DNA of 64,000 nucleotides from an uncultured Eubacteriales bacterium (GTDB lineage: Bacteria > Bacillota > Clostridia > Christensenellales > Aristaeellaceae), in assembly GCA_902764875.1 (NCBI GenBank), contig CACWXP010000002.1, positions 62,001-126,000 of the forward strand, written 5' to 3'. Made by a program: the position numbers and the translations under genes. The notes under the pieces are model-generated. The model was not told the origin of the DNA and ran no database searches. It worked only from the letters and a program-made list of their open reading frames with translations. Positions 1 through 8,688 of this stretch are shown here, piece after piece; the first letter of the stretch is position 1; every line of letters starts with the position of its first letter.

Positions 1-222
1 CGTATTGAAAATGCGGAAACGAAGACGATCCGGATGAGGGAGCGGCTGGAAGCCATCAATCCGCTGCGGGTACTTGCCCGGGGGTACGCCATGGTAACAG
101 ACCCGGAAGGACGGATTGTAACCGGGGCGGAAGAAGCACGGAAAGCGGAGCATGTACACATTCGGTTTGCGGACGGTACGGCGGAAGCTACAATAAAGAG
201 AAACGGGGAGGCCGGTTTATGA
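1..222 (+). CDS. xseA: Exodeoxyribonuclease VII large subunit, C-terminal end (partial)
   Basis: The reading frame is open from base 1, so the gene begins upstream of the window and only its last 73 residues are visible. The stretch INPLRVLARGYAMV is the conserved C-terminal signature of XseA, followed by a short tail ending in a lysine/arginine-rich strand. XseA with XseB forms exonuclease VII, which degrades single-stranded DNA to oligonucleotides in the cytoplasm. Its stop codon overlaps the xseB start by four bases (ATGA), indicating translational coupling. The assignment is supported both by the motif and by xseB immediately downstream. Confidence 0.9.
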   Translation, partial: RIENAETKTIRMRERLEAINPLRVLARGYAMVTDPEGRIVTGAEEARKAEHVHIRFADGTAEATIKRNGEAGL

Positions 223-446
223 ACGAGCAGGAAAAAACACCGAGCTTTGAGGAAAGACTTCTTGAGGTTCAGAAACTGACCGGAAAGATTGAAAGCGGAG
301 CGCTTCCGCTGGAAGACTCTGTGAAAGAATATGAGCGGGGCATGAAGATTCTGGCGGAACTTTCGTCGGAACTGGAAAACATGAACCGCCGGGTGACGGT
401 GCTTCAGAACGGCAAAGAAACGGAGGTTTCCGATGAAAGCGTTTGA
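219..446 (+). CDS. xseB: Exodeoxyribonuclease VII small subunit
   Basis: A 75-residue protein of the usual XseB size. It shows the family pattern: SFEERLLEVQKLTGKIESG, then LPLEDSVKEYERGMK, then a helical stretch, all predicted helical hairpin. It binds XseA to form exonuclease VII. The start overlaps the xseA stop by four bases and its own end overlaps ispA by 14 bases, so xseA-xseB-ispA form a tightly coupled operon, a common arrangement in Firmicutes. The tail after about residue 65 is acidic and probably disordered. Confidence 0.95.
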   Translation: MNEQEKTPSFEERLLEVQKLTGKIESGALPLEDSVKEYERGMKILAELSSELENMNRRVTVLQNGKETEVSDESV

Positions 447-1308
447 CGAATACAGACGGATGACGGAACAGGCTCTGATCCCGACGCTTTCCTCGCTGGG
501 AGACATTCCGTCCCCGCTTTGGGAAGCCATGAGCTACAGCCTGGAAGGCGGGGGAAAGAGAATCCGCCCCGTTCTGCTGCTGGCAGCCTGTGAAACAGCG
601 GGGGGAGAAGCTGAACAGGCACTGCCCTTTGCCTGCGCCCTGGAGATGATCCATACCTACAGCCTGATTCACGATGATCTGCCGGCGATGGACAATGATG
701 ATCTTCGGCGGGGTCAGCCGACCAACCACAAAGTGTTCGGAGAAAATGTTGCCATTCTGGCCGGCGACGGGCTGCTGAACGCTGCAGCGGAGGTGATGGC
801 AGCTGCTGCCCTGAAGATGGAAGATCTGCGGGGGCTCCGCGCGATGGAAATCATTATGCGGCATGCCGGCGTTACGGGTATGATTGCCGGACAGAGCGAG
901 GATGTGTCCTCCGAAGGCCAGGAACCCAGGGAGGACATTGTACGCTATATTCACGAACACAAGACGGCGGACCTTCTGGAAGCGGCCGTGGAAGCCGGGC
1001 TGACGCTGGCCGGTGCGGAAGAAGCGGAAATTGCCGCGGGACGCGAATATGCCTTTCACATCGGACTGGCGTTCCAGATGACGGACGATCTTCTGGATGT
1101 GACGGGAAGCGCGGACAAGCTTGGAAAATCCACGGGGAAAGACCTGGAGCAGAACAAAATGACATGGGTTGCTCTACGGGGCGTTGAAGGCACTGCCGCG
1201 GATGCCCGGAAAGAAATTGAACTGGCCCAAAAGGCACTGGAGGGAATGCCGGGAGATACAGCGCAGTTCGCCGCTTTTGCGGACAGTCTTCTGGGCCGGG
1301 CGCAGTAA
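433..1308 (+). CDS. ispA: Farnesyl/geranyl diphosphate synthase (polyprenyl synthetase)
   Basis: A 291-residue trans-prenyltransferase that condenses isopentenyl diphosphate with allylic diphosphates to make C15 (or C20) precursors for undecaprenyl lipids and quinones. GGGKRIRP lies at residues 39-46, the first aspartate-rich motif DDLPAMD at 81-87 followed by RRGQPTNH, and the second motif FQMTDDLLD at 214-222, followed by GKSTGKDLEQNK. These bind the Mg-diphosphates. Length and motif spacing fit short-chain IspA. It overlaps xseB by 14 bases. In many Firmicutes dxs follows; here it does not, and an unrelated membrane protein comes next after 38 bases. Confidence 0.94.
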   Translation: MKAFDEYRRMTEQALIPTLSSLGDIPSPLWEAMSYSLEGGGKRIRPVLLLAACETAGGEAEQALPFACALEMIHTYSLIHDDLPAMDNDDLRRGQPTNHKVFGENVAILAGDGLLNAAAEVMAAAALKMEDLRGLRAMEIIMRHAGVTGMIAGQSEDVSSEGQEPREDIVRYIHEHKTADLLEAAVEAGLTLAGAEEAEIAAGREYAFHIGLAFQMTDDLLDVTGSADKLGKSTGKDLEQNKMTWVALRGVEGTAADARKEIELAQKALEGMPGDTAQFAAFADSLLGRAQ

Positions 1309-1346
1309 CCGGGGAAAAACAAATGTGAAAATCGGAGGAAACGGAT

Positions 1347-1895
1347 ATGCAGGATCATTTTATTGAAGAAGTCGTTGTGAAACGTAATAACGGGCTGAAC
1401 AGGGCACTGTATATGCTGAGCTGGGTAATTATCGGACTGAGCGGACTGACTGCCGCCTTCATGCTTTCGGCGGTCAGCAGCAGTATATCCCAGGGACAGT
1501 TTCACTGGCCCAGCCTGGTGATGCTTTTGCTGTGCGGCGGCATCTGTGCCTATACCTATTTCTTCCATGACAAGCTTCTGACAGAATACGAATATACCTT
1601 CACTAACGGTTCGCTGGATTTTGCGGAGGTATACAACAACAAAAAGAGGAAATCCCTTGGCAGTCTGAATGTTCGCAATGTTGAAGCCTTCGGGAAAGTG
1701 AATTCCGAGGATTTCAAGCGGTATGTGAACATGCCAGGGATTAAAAGGATGAACTGGTTCCTGAACCGGGACGCGGAACTTTACTACTTCTATTTTACAA
1801 AGGAACAGGACAAGAAAATGATTATTCTGGAGCCCAGCGAAGAGATGGTCGCCAATATCCGGCACTATGTTCCGGCAAGCGCGTGGCGGGTGTAA
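1347..1895 (+). CDS. Small two-TM membrane protein of unknown function (DUF6106-like)
   Basis: A 182-residue protein starting at an ATG preceded by a good GGAGG site. Two hydrophobic segments lie at about residues 21-43 and 54-74 with a short loop between. They are followed by a roughly 105-residue cytoplasmic domain rich in aromatic and charged residues (YNNKKRKSLGSLNVRNVEAFG). It resembles small clostridial proteins grouped as DUF6106, recalled from family knowledge and not checked. It sits between ispA and a cysteine desulfurase and its stop lies six bases before the probable desulfurase start, so it is probably co-transcribed. No function can be assigned. Confidence 0.75.
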   Translation: MQDHFIEEVVVKRNNGLNRALYMLSWVIIGLSGLTAAFMLSAVSSSISQGQFHWPSLVMLLLCGGICAYTYFFHDKLLTEYEYTFTNGSLDFAEVYNNKKRKSLGSLNVRNVEAFGKVNSEDFKRYVNMPGIKRMNWFLNRDAELYYFYFTKEQDKKMIILEPSEEMVANIRHYVPASAWRV

Positions 1896-1900
1896 AGAAG

Positions 1901-3046
1901 ATGACAGCTTATCTGGACAACAGCGCAACGACGCGACCGAGTACGGCCGTACGGGAACTGATACGGGAACTGTCGGAAAGCGGATGGTACAATCCATCCG
2001 CTTTATACAAGCCGTCCATGGAAATCCAAAAACGGATGGAAGGCGTAAGGAAAACGTGCCTGAAAGCCGCCGGTGCGGAGGAATACAGACTGATCTTTAC
2101 CTCCGGCGGCACGGAAAGCGACAATCTTGCGCTGCTGGGACATATGAAGACCCGCAGGACACCCGGCGAGGTGCTGATTTCATCGGTTGAACATCCGGCG
2201 GTATCTGCCTGCGCGGAGGAACTGCGCCGGATGGGGCACCGGGTGACGGAAATCCCGGCATGCCCGGACGGAACCGTGGACCTGGAACGACTTGAAAAAA
2301 TGATGGGAAAAGAAACGGCGATGATCTCCCTGATGCAGGTGAACAATGAGACAGGCGCCGTGGAGCCGCTTGAGGCTGTCAGCGAACTGCGGCGGCGGCT
2401 TTGTCCGGAAGCGGCGATTCATGTGGACGGGGTGCAGGGGTTTTTGCGGGTTCCGATCCGGCTGAAAAAACTCGGAATTCAATCCTACGCCTTTTCCGCT
2501 CACAAGATTCACGGCATGAAAGGGACAGGAGCGTTGATGCTGGCGCAAAGACACCCTGTGAAACCGTTGATTTTCGGCGGCGGACAGGAGGGAAACCTGC
2601 GCTCCGGAACGGAAAATACTTTCGGTATCCTGGCCCTGGGAAAAGCAGTCGAAGACTGGCGGGAAGGGGATTCGGAGCGGATCCGGGAACTGAAGATCCG
2701 CCTTTGGGAAAAACTGAAGAAACAGATCCCGGATGCACAGGTGAACGGTCCGGCGCCCGCAGAGGGGGCTCCCCACATCCTGAATGTGGCCCTGGAGCCG
2801 GTTCGAAGCCAGACCATGCTCTTCGCTCTGGAAGGGGACGGCATCTATGTTTCCGCGGGCAGCGCCTGCGCCAGCCGGAAACAAAAGATTTCCCCCGTTC
2901 TCAAGGCCATGGGGGTTTCGCCCGCACGGGCCGACTGCTCACTGCGCTTCAGCCTGAGCCGGGAAACCACAGAAGAAGAAATTGACTATACCGCGGAACG
3001 CGCTGCGTTCCATTACGGGATGCTGAAAAAATACGTTCGAAGATAA
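1901..3046 (+). CDS. Cysteine desulfurase paired with ThiI (NifS/IscS family)
   Basis: A PLP enzyme that removes sulfur from cysteine and hands it on as a persulfide. The N-terminus reads YLDNSATT, the PLP lysine is in FSAHKIHG (K202 from the ATG at 1901) and the persulfide cysteine is in SAGSACAS (C323). A GTG at 1883 is an in-frame alternative start, but the ATG at 1901 places YLDNSATT at the usual position. The gene ends 15 bases before thiI. In Bacillus the equivalent NifZ-ThiI pair makes 4-thiouridine in tRNA, so that role is inferred here. A second desulfurase lies at 24660-25832. Confidence 0.93.
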   Translation: MTAYLDNSATTRPSTAVRELIRELSESGWYNPSALYKPSMEIQKRMEGVRKTCLKAAGAEEYRLIFTSGGTESDNLALLGHMKTRRTPGEVLISSVEHPAVSACAEELRRMGHRVTEIPACPDGTVDLERLEKMMGKETAMISLMQVNNETGAVEPLEAVSELRRRLCPEAAIHVDGVQGFLRVPIRLKKLGIQSYAFSAHKIHGMKGTGALMLAQRHPVKPLIFGGGQEGNLRSGTENTFGILALGKAVEDWREGDSERIRELKIRLWEKLKKQIPDAQVNGPAPAEGAPHILNVALEPVRSQTMLFALEGDGIYVSAGSACASRKQKISPVLKAMGVSPARADCSLRFSLSRETTEEEIDYTAERAAFHYGMLKKYVRR

Positions 3047-3061
3047 ACGGAGGAATCTGCA

Positions 3062-4207
3062 ATGCAGGATTTGCTGCTTGTACGGTACGGGGAGATCTTT
3101 CTGAAAGGGCTGAACCGGCCCTATTTTATCCGTGCGCTGGTACGGAAAATTCGCTATGCAGTGCGCGGGATGGGCGCGGAAGTATGGGTGCACGACGGAA
3201 GAATATTCGTACGAGGGTTCAGCGACCTGGACGAGTGCATCAGCCGGGTTACCAAGGTGTTCGGCGTTCACAGCGTGAGTCCGGCGGTGGAAATGCCGAA
3301 GGAAGACTTTGACGAAATCTGCAATCAGGCGATCGAAATGGTGAAGGACCTGAAAGGAACTTTCAAGGTCAATGCCCGCCGCAGCGACAAACGATATCCT
3401 CTGAATTCTCCGGCCATCAACGAAGAAGCAGGCTACCGGATTCTGAACGCGAATCCGGATCTGAAGGTTGACGTCCATAACCCGGATTATCTGGTGAACA
3501 TCGAAATCCGGGATATGGCTTACCTTTATGTAAAGGAAATTCCTGCCTTCGGCGGGATGCCCGTCGGGACAAACGGAAATGCCACACTGCTGCTTTCCGG
3601 GGGCATTGACAGTCCGGTGGCCGGATGGATGATTGCCAAACGCGGCGTTCAGATCAATGCCGTTCATTTTCACAGCTATCCTTACACCTCCGACAGAGCG
3701 AAGGAAAAGGTGCTGGACCTTGCGCGCAAGTTAAGCTTCAGCTGCTGCGGCATTAAGGTGCATGTGGTGCCTTTCACGGAAATCCAGATGCAGATTCATG
3801 AAAAGTGCCCGGACGAGTATACGACGCTCATCATGCGGCGGTATATGATGCGGATTGCAGAGAGAATTGCCCGGGAAACGGAAAGTGAGGCCCTGGTCAC
3901 GGGCGAGAGTATCGGTCAGGTGGCCAGCCAGACCATGACGGCACTGGGAACCACGGATGCGGTGGTGCAGATGCCGGTTTTCCGACCGCTGATCGGTTTT
4001 GACAAGAGCGAGATCATTGCCATTGCACGGAAAATCGGGACGCTTGAAATTTCAGAACAGCCCTTTGAGGACTGCTGTACGGTATTTACGCCGCGGCATC
4101 CGGCGACACACCCCAAAATGGACAAGATTCTGGAAGGCGAAAGTCATCTTGACGAAGAAGCCCTGATTCAGCGCGCCCTGGAAGGGACGGAGGTCATCCG
4201 GGTATAA
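3062..4207 (+). CDS. thiI: tRNA 4-thiouridine synthetase ThiI (no rhodanese domain)
   Basis: A 381-residue protein with an N-terminal ferredoxin-like and THUMP RNA-binding region (about residues 1-165) and a PP-loop ATPase domain beginning at LLLSGGIDSPVAG. That motif adenylates U8 of tRNA before sulfur transfer. Later conserved stretches include VTGESIGQVASQT and FEDCCTVFTPRHPATHP near the C-terminus. Length matches Bacillus ThiI; the extra rhodanese domain of the enterobacterial protein is absent, so sulfur delivery probably depends directly on the adjacent cysteine desulfurase. A good AACGGAGG site precedes the ATG. Confidence 0.95.
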   Translation: MQDLLLVRYGEIFLKGLNRPYFIRALVRKIRYAVRGMGAEVWVHDGRIFVRGFSDLDECISRVTKVFGVHSVSPAVEMPKEDFDEICNQAIEMVKDLKGTFKVNARRSDKRYPLNSPAINEEAGYRILNANPDLKVDVHNPDYLVNIEIRDMAYLYVKEIPAFGGMPVGTNGNATLLLSGGIDSPVAGWMIAKRGVQINAVHFHSYPYTSDRAKEKVLDLARKLSFSCCGIKVHVVPFTEIQMQIHEKCPDEYTTLIMRRYMMRIAERIARETESEALVTGESIGQVASQTMTALGTTDAVVQMPVFRPLIGFDKSEIIAIARKIGTLEISEQPFEDCCTVFTPRHPATHPKMDKILEGESHLDEEALIQRALEGTEVIRV

Positions 4208-4243
4208 ACGGGATTGTTCACGAAAAAGTAACAATTCAAAGCC

Positions 4244-4272
4244 TTGTAAACGGCTTTCCGACGTGATAAAAT
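4244..4272 (+). promoter_or_regulatory. Sigma-A-type promoter of the cggR-pgk-tpiA operon
   Basis: TTGTAA (4244-4249) and TAAAAT (4267-4272) are separated by 17 bases. Transcription would start near 4280, at the left edge of the palindromic operator. A short inverted repeat AAAGCC/GGCTTT (4238-4243, 4252-4257) flanks the -35 box. Confidence 0.6.
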
Positions 4273-4278
4273 TTCTTT

Positions 4279-4316
4279 CGGGACACGAACGGCCCATGAG
4301 GGCCAAAAGCGTCCCA
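4279..4316 (+). promoter_or_regulatory. Palindromic operator candidate for the CggR-type regulator
   Basis: The region is an almost perfect dyad: GGGAC (4280-4284), six bases, GGCCC (4291-4295), ATGA, GGGCC (4300-4304), six bases, GTCCC (4311-4315), centred at 4297.5. It lies just downstream of the predicted -10 box and before the regulator start. The Bacillus CggR operator also uses GGGAC-type half sites, so autoregulation by the downstream protein is the natural inference. Confidence 0.6.
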
Positions 4317-4336
4317 CAGAAGAGAGGGGGAGCCGG

Positions 4337-5368
4337 ATGGACACAGGTTTCATTACGCTGATGCGGAAACTGGCTCCCGACCTGACAGAAGAGATGACCC
4401 GACGGGCATTGATCCTTGAGAGAATCTCGGTTTTGCAGCCTGTCGGACGCAGACAACTGGCTTCCCGGCTGAATCTGCCCGAACGGGAAATCCGGAATAC
4501 GGCGGCGCTGCTGAAGGAACTCGGTTATCTGGAACTGGATGCCTCCGGAATGAGTCTGAGCCGAAAGGCGGAGGAAGTGCTGGACAGCGCGCGGGATTTT
4601 TCCAAGGCCATGAACGGGCTGACGGAAACAGAAAACAGGCTGGCCGAGCGGATCCCGGTGGAACGGGTGCTGATCGCTCCAGGTGATGCAGACAACGACG
4701 ACCAGGTGCTTTCCGACGTTGGACGGATCTGCGCGGCCAAGCTGCGCGGAATGCTTGCGAGCGGCAACACCCTCGCGGTGACGGGGGGACGGACCGTGGC
4801 GGCCGTTGCACGGAACATACAGAGCCAGACACCGCTGAACGTGATGGTTGTTCCGGCACGGGGCGGCATCGGAAGATCCGTGGAACTGCAGGCCAACACG
4901 CTGGCGGAGGAGATTGCCGGGCGGCTGGGCGGACATTACAGGCTGATTCATCTGCCGGATTATATGGACGCGGCAGCGATGCAGGAAATGCTGAAGATGC
5001 CTGAGGTTCAGGAAGCGATGGAACTGCTCGAAAGGGCAGATGTGATTCTGCACGGGATCGGCATCGCATCGGAAACCATGAAGGATCGGAACATGAGCCG
5101 GCAGACGCAGACCGAGCTCCAGCAGAAAGGAGCCGCCGGCGAAAGCTTCGGCGCCTATTACGACCTTTCGGGGAAATGCCTGCTTGAATCCTCCAGCGTC
5201 GGCGTGGATCTGGCGCGGCTGAAAAAAACCTGCCGGATGGTAGCGGCCGCGGCGGGATCTTCCAAGGCGGAAGCGATTCTTTCCGTGATCCGGCACACTC
5301 CGCACGCATTGCTGGTGACGGATCAGGGCGCGGCGGAGGAAATGCTTGAAATACTGAACAGGGGATAG
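4337..5368 (+). CDS. cggR: SorC-family central glycolytic genes regulator
   Basis: A 343-residue transcription regulator. Residues about 15-80 form a winged HTH (MTRRALILERISVLQPVGRRQLASRLNL, in segments), and the remainder is the SorC sugar-phosphate-binding domain with the phosphate-loop-like segment AVTGGRTVAAVA, the stretch VVPARGGIG and the HGIG motif. CggR homologues repress the lower-glycolysis operon and are released by fructose-1,6-bisphosphate. Here the gene heads a cggR-pgk-tpiA unit preceded by its own operator-like palindrome. The usual gapA between cggR and pgk is missing. GGGGGAG provides the ribosome site. Confidence 0.88.
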   Translation: MDTGFITLMRKLAPDLTEEMTRRALILERISVLQPVGRRQLASRLNLPEREIRNTAALLKELGYLELDASGMSLSRKAEEVLDSARDFSKAMNGLTETENRLAERIPVERVLIAPGDADNDDQVLSDVGRICAAKLRGMLASGNTLAVTGGRTVAAVARNIQSQTPLNVMVVPARGGIGRSVELQANTLAEEIAGRLGGHYRLIHLPDYMDAAAMQEMLKMPEVQEAMELLERADVILHGIGIASETMKDRNMSRQTQTELQQKGAAGESFGAYYDLSGKCLLESSSVGVDLARLKKTCRMVAAAAGSSKAEAILSVIRHTPHALLVTDQGAAEEMLEILNRG

Positions 5369-5476
5369 GTTTCAGGAGTCAGGGGCAAGGCTGACCTTTG
5401 AGAACAGATTGCAAATCCCAAGCGGATTTACGCAATAGATTACAGACCAACTAATTTTTTAAAGGAGTGACCATCC

Positions 5477-6679
5477 ATGGCAAAGAAAACGGTTGACGAC
5501 ATCCAGGTCAAGGGAAAACGGGTACTGGTACGCTGCGACTTCAACGTGCCGATGAAGGACGGAAAGATCACCAATGACAAGCGCATTGTGGCGGCGCTGC
5601 CCACCATCAAAAAGCTGATTGCCGACGGCGGCAAGGTGATCCTGTGCAGCCATCTGGGCAAGCCGAAGAACGGTCCGGAAGAAAAGTTCTCCCTGGCGCC
5701 TGTGGCGGTGCGCCTGAGCGAACTGCTGGGTCAGGAAGTCGTTTTTGCCAACGACGATAACGTGGTCGGCGAGAATGCAAAGGCCGCTGTTGCTGCGATG
5801 AAAGACGGCGACGTGGTGCTGCTGCAGAACACCCGGTTCCGGGCGGAAGAAACGAAGAACGGTGAAGCGTTCAGCAAGGATCTGGCTTCTCTGGCGGATG
5901 CTTATGTGGACGACGCTTTCGGCTCCTGCCACCGGGCGCACTGCTCCACCGCCGGCGTTACGGCCTACACCAGCCCCAATGTTGCCGGCTATCTGATCGG
6001 CAAGGAACTGTCCATCATGGGCAAGGCGCTGGAAAATGCCGACCGTCCCTTTGTGGCGGTTCTCGGCGGCGCAAAGATTGAAGACAAACTGAACGTGATC
6101 AACAACCTGCTGGAAAAGGTTGATACCCTGATCATCGGCGGCGGTATGGCTTTCACATTCCTGAAGGCCAAGGGATACGAAGTCGGCAAGAGCCTGCTGG
6201 ATGAAAGCAAGATCGACTACTGCAAGGACATGATGGCGAAGGCCGCCGAAAAGGGCGTGAAACTGCTTCTGCCCATCGACACCGTCTGCGCGGCCGGATT
6301 CCCGGATCCCATTGACGGACCTGTTGAAACCACGATTGTTGACTCCGACAAGATCCCGGCTGACATGGAAGGCCTGGACATCGGACCGAAGAGCCGCGAA
6401 CTGTTCGCGGATGCCATGAAGTCTGCCAAGACCGTCGTCTGGAACGGACCGATGGGCGTGTTCGAGAATCCTACCCTGGCCCAGGGTACCCTGGCTGTGG
6501 CACAGGCGATGGCAGACAGCGATGCCGTGACCATCATCGGCGGCGGCGACAGCGCTGCGGCTGTGGAACAGATGGGCCTTGGCGCCAAGATGACCCATAT
6601 TTCCACCGGCGGCGGAGCTTCCCTTGAATTCCTGGAAGGAAAGACGCTGCCCGGCGTTGCATGCCTGGACGAAAAATAA
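5477..6679 (+). CDS. pgk: Phosphoglycerate kinase
   Basis: A 400-residue glycolytic kinase that converts 1,3-bisphosphoglycerate and ADP to 3-phosphoglycerate and ATP. Visible family motifs are [13 protein letters not shown] (substrate-binding N-domain), [38 protein letters not shown] and [13 protein letters not shown] (nucleotide-binding C-domain). The length is typical. The ATG is preceded by an AAAGGAGTG site. It follows the glycolytic regulator by about 108 bases and precedes tpiA by 59 bases, so the two enzymes are probably co-transcribed. Very high use of CTG, AAG and GGC codons fits strong expression. Confidence 0.98.
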   Translation: MAKKTVDDIQVKGKRVLVRCDFNVPMKDGKITNDKRIVAALPTIKKLIADGGKVILCSHLGKPKNGPEEKFSLAPVAVRLSELLGQEVVFANDDNVVGENAKAAVAAMKDGDVVLLQNTRFRAEETKNGEAFSKDLASLADAYVDDAFGSCHRAHCSTAGVTAYTSPNVAGYLIGKELSIMGKALENADRPFVAVLGGAKIEDKLNVINNLLEKVDTLIIGGGMAFTFLKAKGYEVGKSLLDESKIDYCKDMMAKAAEKGVKLLLPIDTVCAAGFPDPIDGPVETTIVDSDKIPADMEGLDIGPKSRELFADAMKSAKTVVWNGPMGVFENPTLAQGTLAVAQAMADSDAVTIIGGGDSAAAVEQMGLGAKMTHISTGGGASLEFLEGKTLPGVACLDEK

Positions 6680-6738
6680 GAGCGAAAAAAGCAGCGTGAA
6701 TGGGAATGGATAATTCATTACAGAAGGAGAAAAAAGTT

Positions 6739-7491
6739 ATGCGTAAAGCGATTATTGCCGGTAACTGGAAAATGAACAAGACGCCCGCGGAAGCCAAGGC
6801 GCTGGTGACCGAACTGAAGCCTCTGGTGAAAGACGCAACCTGCGACGTGGTCGTGTGCGTTCCGGCTGTGAACTTTGTGGCGGTGAAGGAAGCGGCCAAG
6901 GGCAGCAAGATCAAGCTGGGCGCAGAAAACGTACACTGGGCCAAGAGCGGCGCATATACCGGCGAACTGAGCGCCGACATGCTGAAGGCCTGCGGCGTGG
7001 AATACGTTATCATCGGCCACAGCGAACGGAGACAGTATTTCGGTGAAACCGACAAGACCGTGAACCTGCGGGTGCTGGCTGCCGTGGAAGCCGGACTGAA
7101 AGTCATCGTATGCGTAGGCGAGAATAAGGAAGAGCGCGAAGCCGGATATACCGACGCGCTGGTTGAATACCAGACCCTGATCGCCCTGAACGGCCTGACC
7201 AAGGAACAGGTTGCCAAGGTCGTGATCGCCTATGAGCCCGTTTGGGCCATCGGCACCGGCCTGACCGCCACCGACGAGCAGGCGAACGAAACGATCGGTG
7301 TGATCCGCAAGGCTGTTGCCCGCAAGTACGGCAAGGCTGCCGGCAACAAGATCCGCATCCAGTACGGCGGAAGCATGAACCCCAAGAACGTGAAGGGACT
7401 CATGGCACAGCCCGAAATCGACGGCGGTCTGATCGGCGGCGCCAGCCTGAAAGCTCCCGATTTCAGCCAGGTTGTCAATTACGACAAATAA
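6739..7491 (+). CDS. tpiA: Triosephosphate isomerase
   Basis: A 250-residue TIM-barrel enzyme interconverting dihydroxyacetone phosphate and glyceraldehyde 3-phosphate. NWKMN carries the catalytic lysine, IIGHSERR the catalytic histidine, and [11 protein letters not shown] the catalytic glutamate; the phosphate-binding QYGGSMN and GLIGGASL follow. The start was placed at 6739, because AGAAGGAGA lies at proper distance and [13 protein letters not shown] matches the family start; an upstream in-frame ATG at 6700 would add 13 unrelated residues. It ends the glycolytic operon, with a strong terminator 14 bases on. Confidence 0.98.
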   Translation: MRKAIIAGNWKMNKTPAEAKALVTELKPLVKDATCDVVVCVPAVNFVAVKEAAKGSKIKLGAENVHWAKSGAYTGELSADMLKACGVEYVIIGHSERRQYFGETDKTVNLRVLAAVEAGLKVIVCVGENKEEREAGYTDALVEYQTLIALNGLTKEQVAKVVIAYEPVWAIGTGLTATDEQANETIGVIRKAVARKYGKAAGNKIRIQYGGSMNPKNVKGLMAQPEIDGGLIGGASLKAPDFSQVVNYDK

Positions 7492-7505
7492 CACTTTTCG
7501 ACCAG

Positions 7506-7536
7506 AGCGGTCCGGCCCGAGGGGCCGGACCGCTTT
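7506..7536 (+). terminator. Rho-independent terminator of the glycolytic operon
   Basis: A perfect 13-bp stem AGCGGTCCGGCCC (7506-7518) pairs with its complement at 7522-7534 across a three-base loop, followed by a short T run. It separates tpiA from the next transcription unit. Confidence 0.85.
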
Positions 7537-7569
7537 CTGCAAAAGGAAACGGAAGATTATGCCGGATAC

Positions 7570-7598
7570 TTGACGGAACCTCTGAATACGGATAAACT
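7570..7598 (+). promoter_or_regulatory. Sigma-A-type promoter for the epimerase-like and MalY genes
   Basis: TTGACG (7570-7575) and TAAACT (7593-7598) are spaced by 17 bases, 44 bases upstream of the start codon at 7642. Confidence 0.55.
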
Positions 7599-7641
7599 GT
7601 CGTCAGAAACCAAAGAGAAAATACTGACGGAGGAAATCAGC

Positions 7642-8682
7642 ATGAAAGCATTGTTTATCGGAGGAACCGGCACCATCAGTATGGCGATTGTCCGGAAACT
7701 AGCGGAAGATCCCCAATGGGACGTCTGGCTTTTGAACCGTGGAAACCGGAAAGCAGAACTGCCCGGGAATATTCACCAGATTGTTGCGGACATACATGAC
7801 GAAAGAGCAGCGGCGAAAGCACTGGAAGGGATGCAGTTTGACACGGTTTGTGAGTTCATCGCATTCCATCCTGAGGATGCGGAGCGGGATATCCGGCTGT
7901 TCCGGGGAAAGACCAGGCAATATATCATCATCAGTTCTGCCTCGGCCTATCATAAACCTGCGGCCAGCTATCTGATTACGGAAGGCACAACGCTGGCAAA
8001 TCCTTACTGGGAGTATTCCAGAAACAAGATCGCCATTGAGGAAACACTGATGAAGGCCTATCGGGAGGAAGGATTCCCCGTTACGATTGTACGGCCCAGC
8101 CACACGTATGACGAGCGAAATGTTCCGATGGGCGTTCACGGGAACAAGGGTTCCTGGCAGGTGATCCGGCGCATGCTGGACGGAAAACCGGTCATCATTC
8201 AGGGAGACGGATCCTCCCTGTGGACCATGACGTTAAACACGGATTTTGCCACGGGCTTTATCGGTCTGATGGCCAATCCTCACGCCATCGGGGAAGCTTT
8301 CCAGATTACGGGGGATGAAACGCTGACCTGGAATCAGATTTACCAGACCATCGCAGACGCGCTGGACGTTGAACTGAAGCCTTATTACGTTGCAACCGAA
8401 TTTCTCGCTAAAGCAGGCGAACCGTACGGATACGACTTTGCAGGAGGACTGCTCGGAGACAAATCCGTTTCCGTCGTTTTTGACAACCGGAAACTGAAAC
8501 GCGCCGTTCCGGATATGGTGACGAAAGTTCCTTTTGCCAGGGGCGTCCGGATCACGCTGGATTATGTGCTCAGCCATCCGGAATGTCAGAAGGAGGATCC
8601 GGAATTCGACGAATGGTGCGACCGGGTGATTGCGGCATTGGAAAATGCAAAAAAAACCGTGATTGAAGGAGCAGGAAAATAA
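7642..8682 (+). CDS. NAD-dependent epimerase/dehydratase-like extended SDR protein
   Basis: A 346-residue Rossmann-fold protein. The N-terminal dinucleotide motif is FIGGTGTIS (residues 5-13), the catalytic region reads ISSASAY followed by YSRNK, which supplies the YxxxK pair, and TIVRPSHTYDER is the typical sugar-binding segment. Such proteins oxidise, epimerise or dehydrate nucleotide sugars or related metabolites, but the substrate cannot be told here. The start at 7642 has GGAGG at ideal distance; upstream in-frame codons would run through the promoter. The MalY-type gene follows after six bases and is probably co-transcribed. Confidence 0.8.
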   Translation: MKALFIGGTGTISMAIVRKLAEDPQWDVWLLNRGNRKAELPGNIHQIVADIHDERAAAKALEGMQFDTVCEFIAFHPEDAERDIRLFRGKTRQYIIISSASAYHKPAASYLITEGTTLANPYWEYSRNKIAIEETLMKAYREEGFPVTIVRPSHTYDERNVPMGVHGNKGSWQVIRRMLDGKPVIIQGDGSSLWTMTLNTDFATGFIGLMANPHAIGEAFQITGDETLTWNQIYQTIADALDVELKPYYVATEFLAKAGEPYGYDFAGGLLGDKSVSVVFDNRKLKRAVPDMVTKVPFARGVRITLDYVLSHPECQKEDPEFDEWCDRVIAALENAKKTVIEGAGK

Positions 8683-8688
8683 CAGCAT

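Noticed and set aside
217..1059. Long open frame antisense to xseB and ispA
   Set aside because: It lies entirely opposite two well-supported genes, has an implausible composition and no ribosome site. Open antisense frames are common in this GC-rich codon usage.
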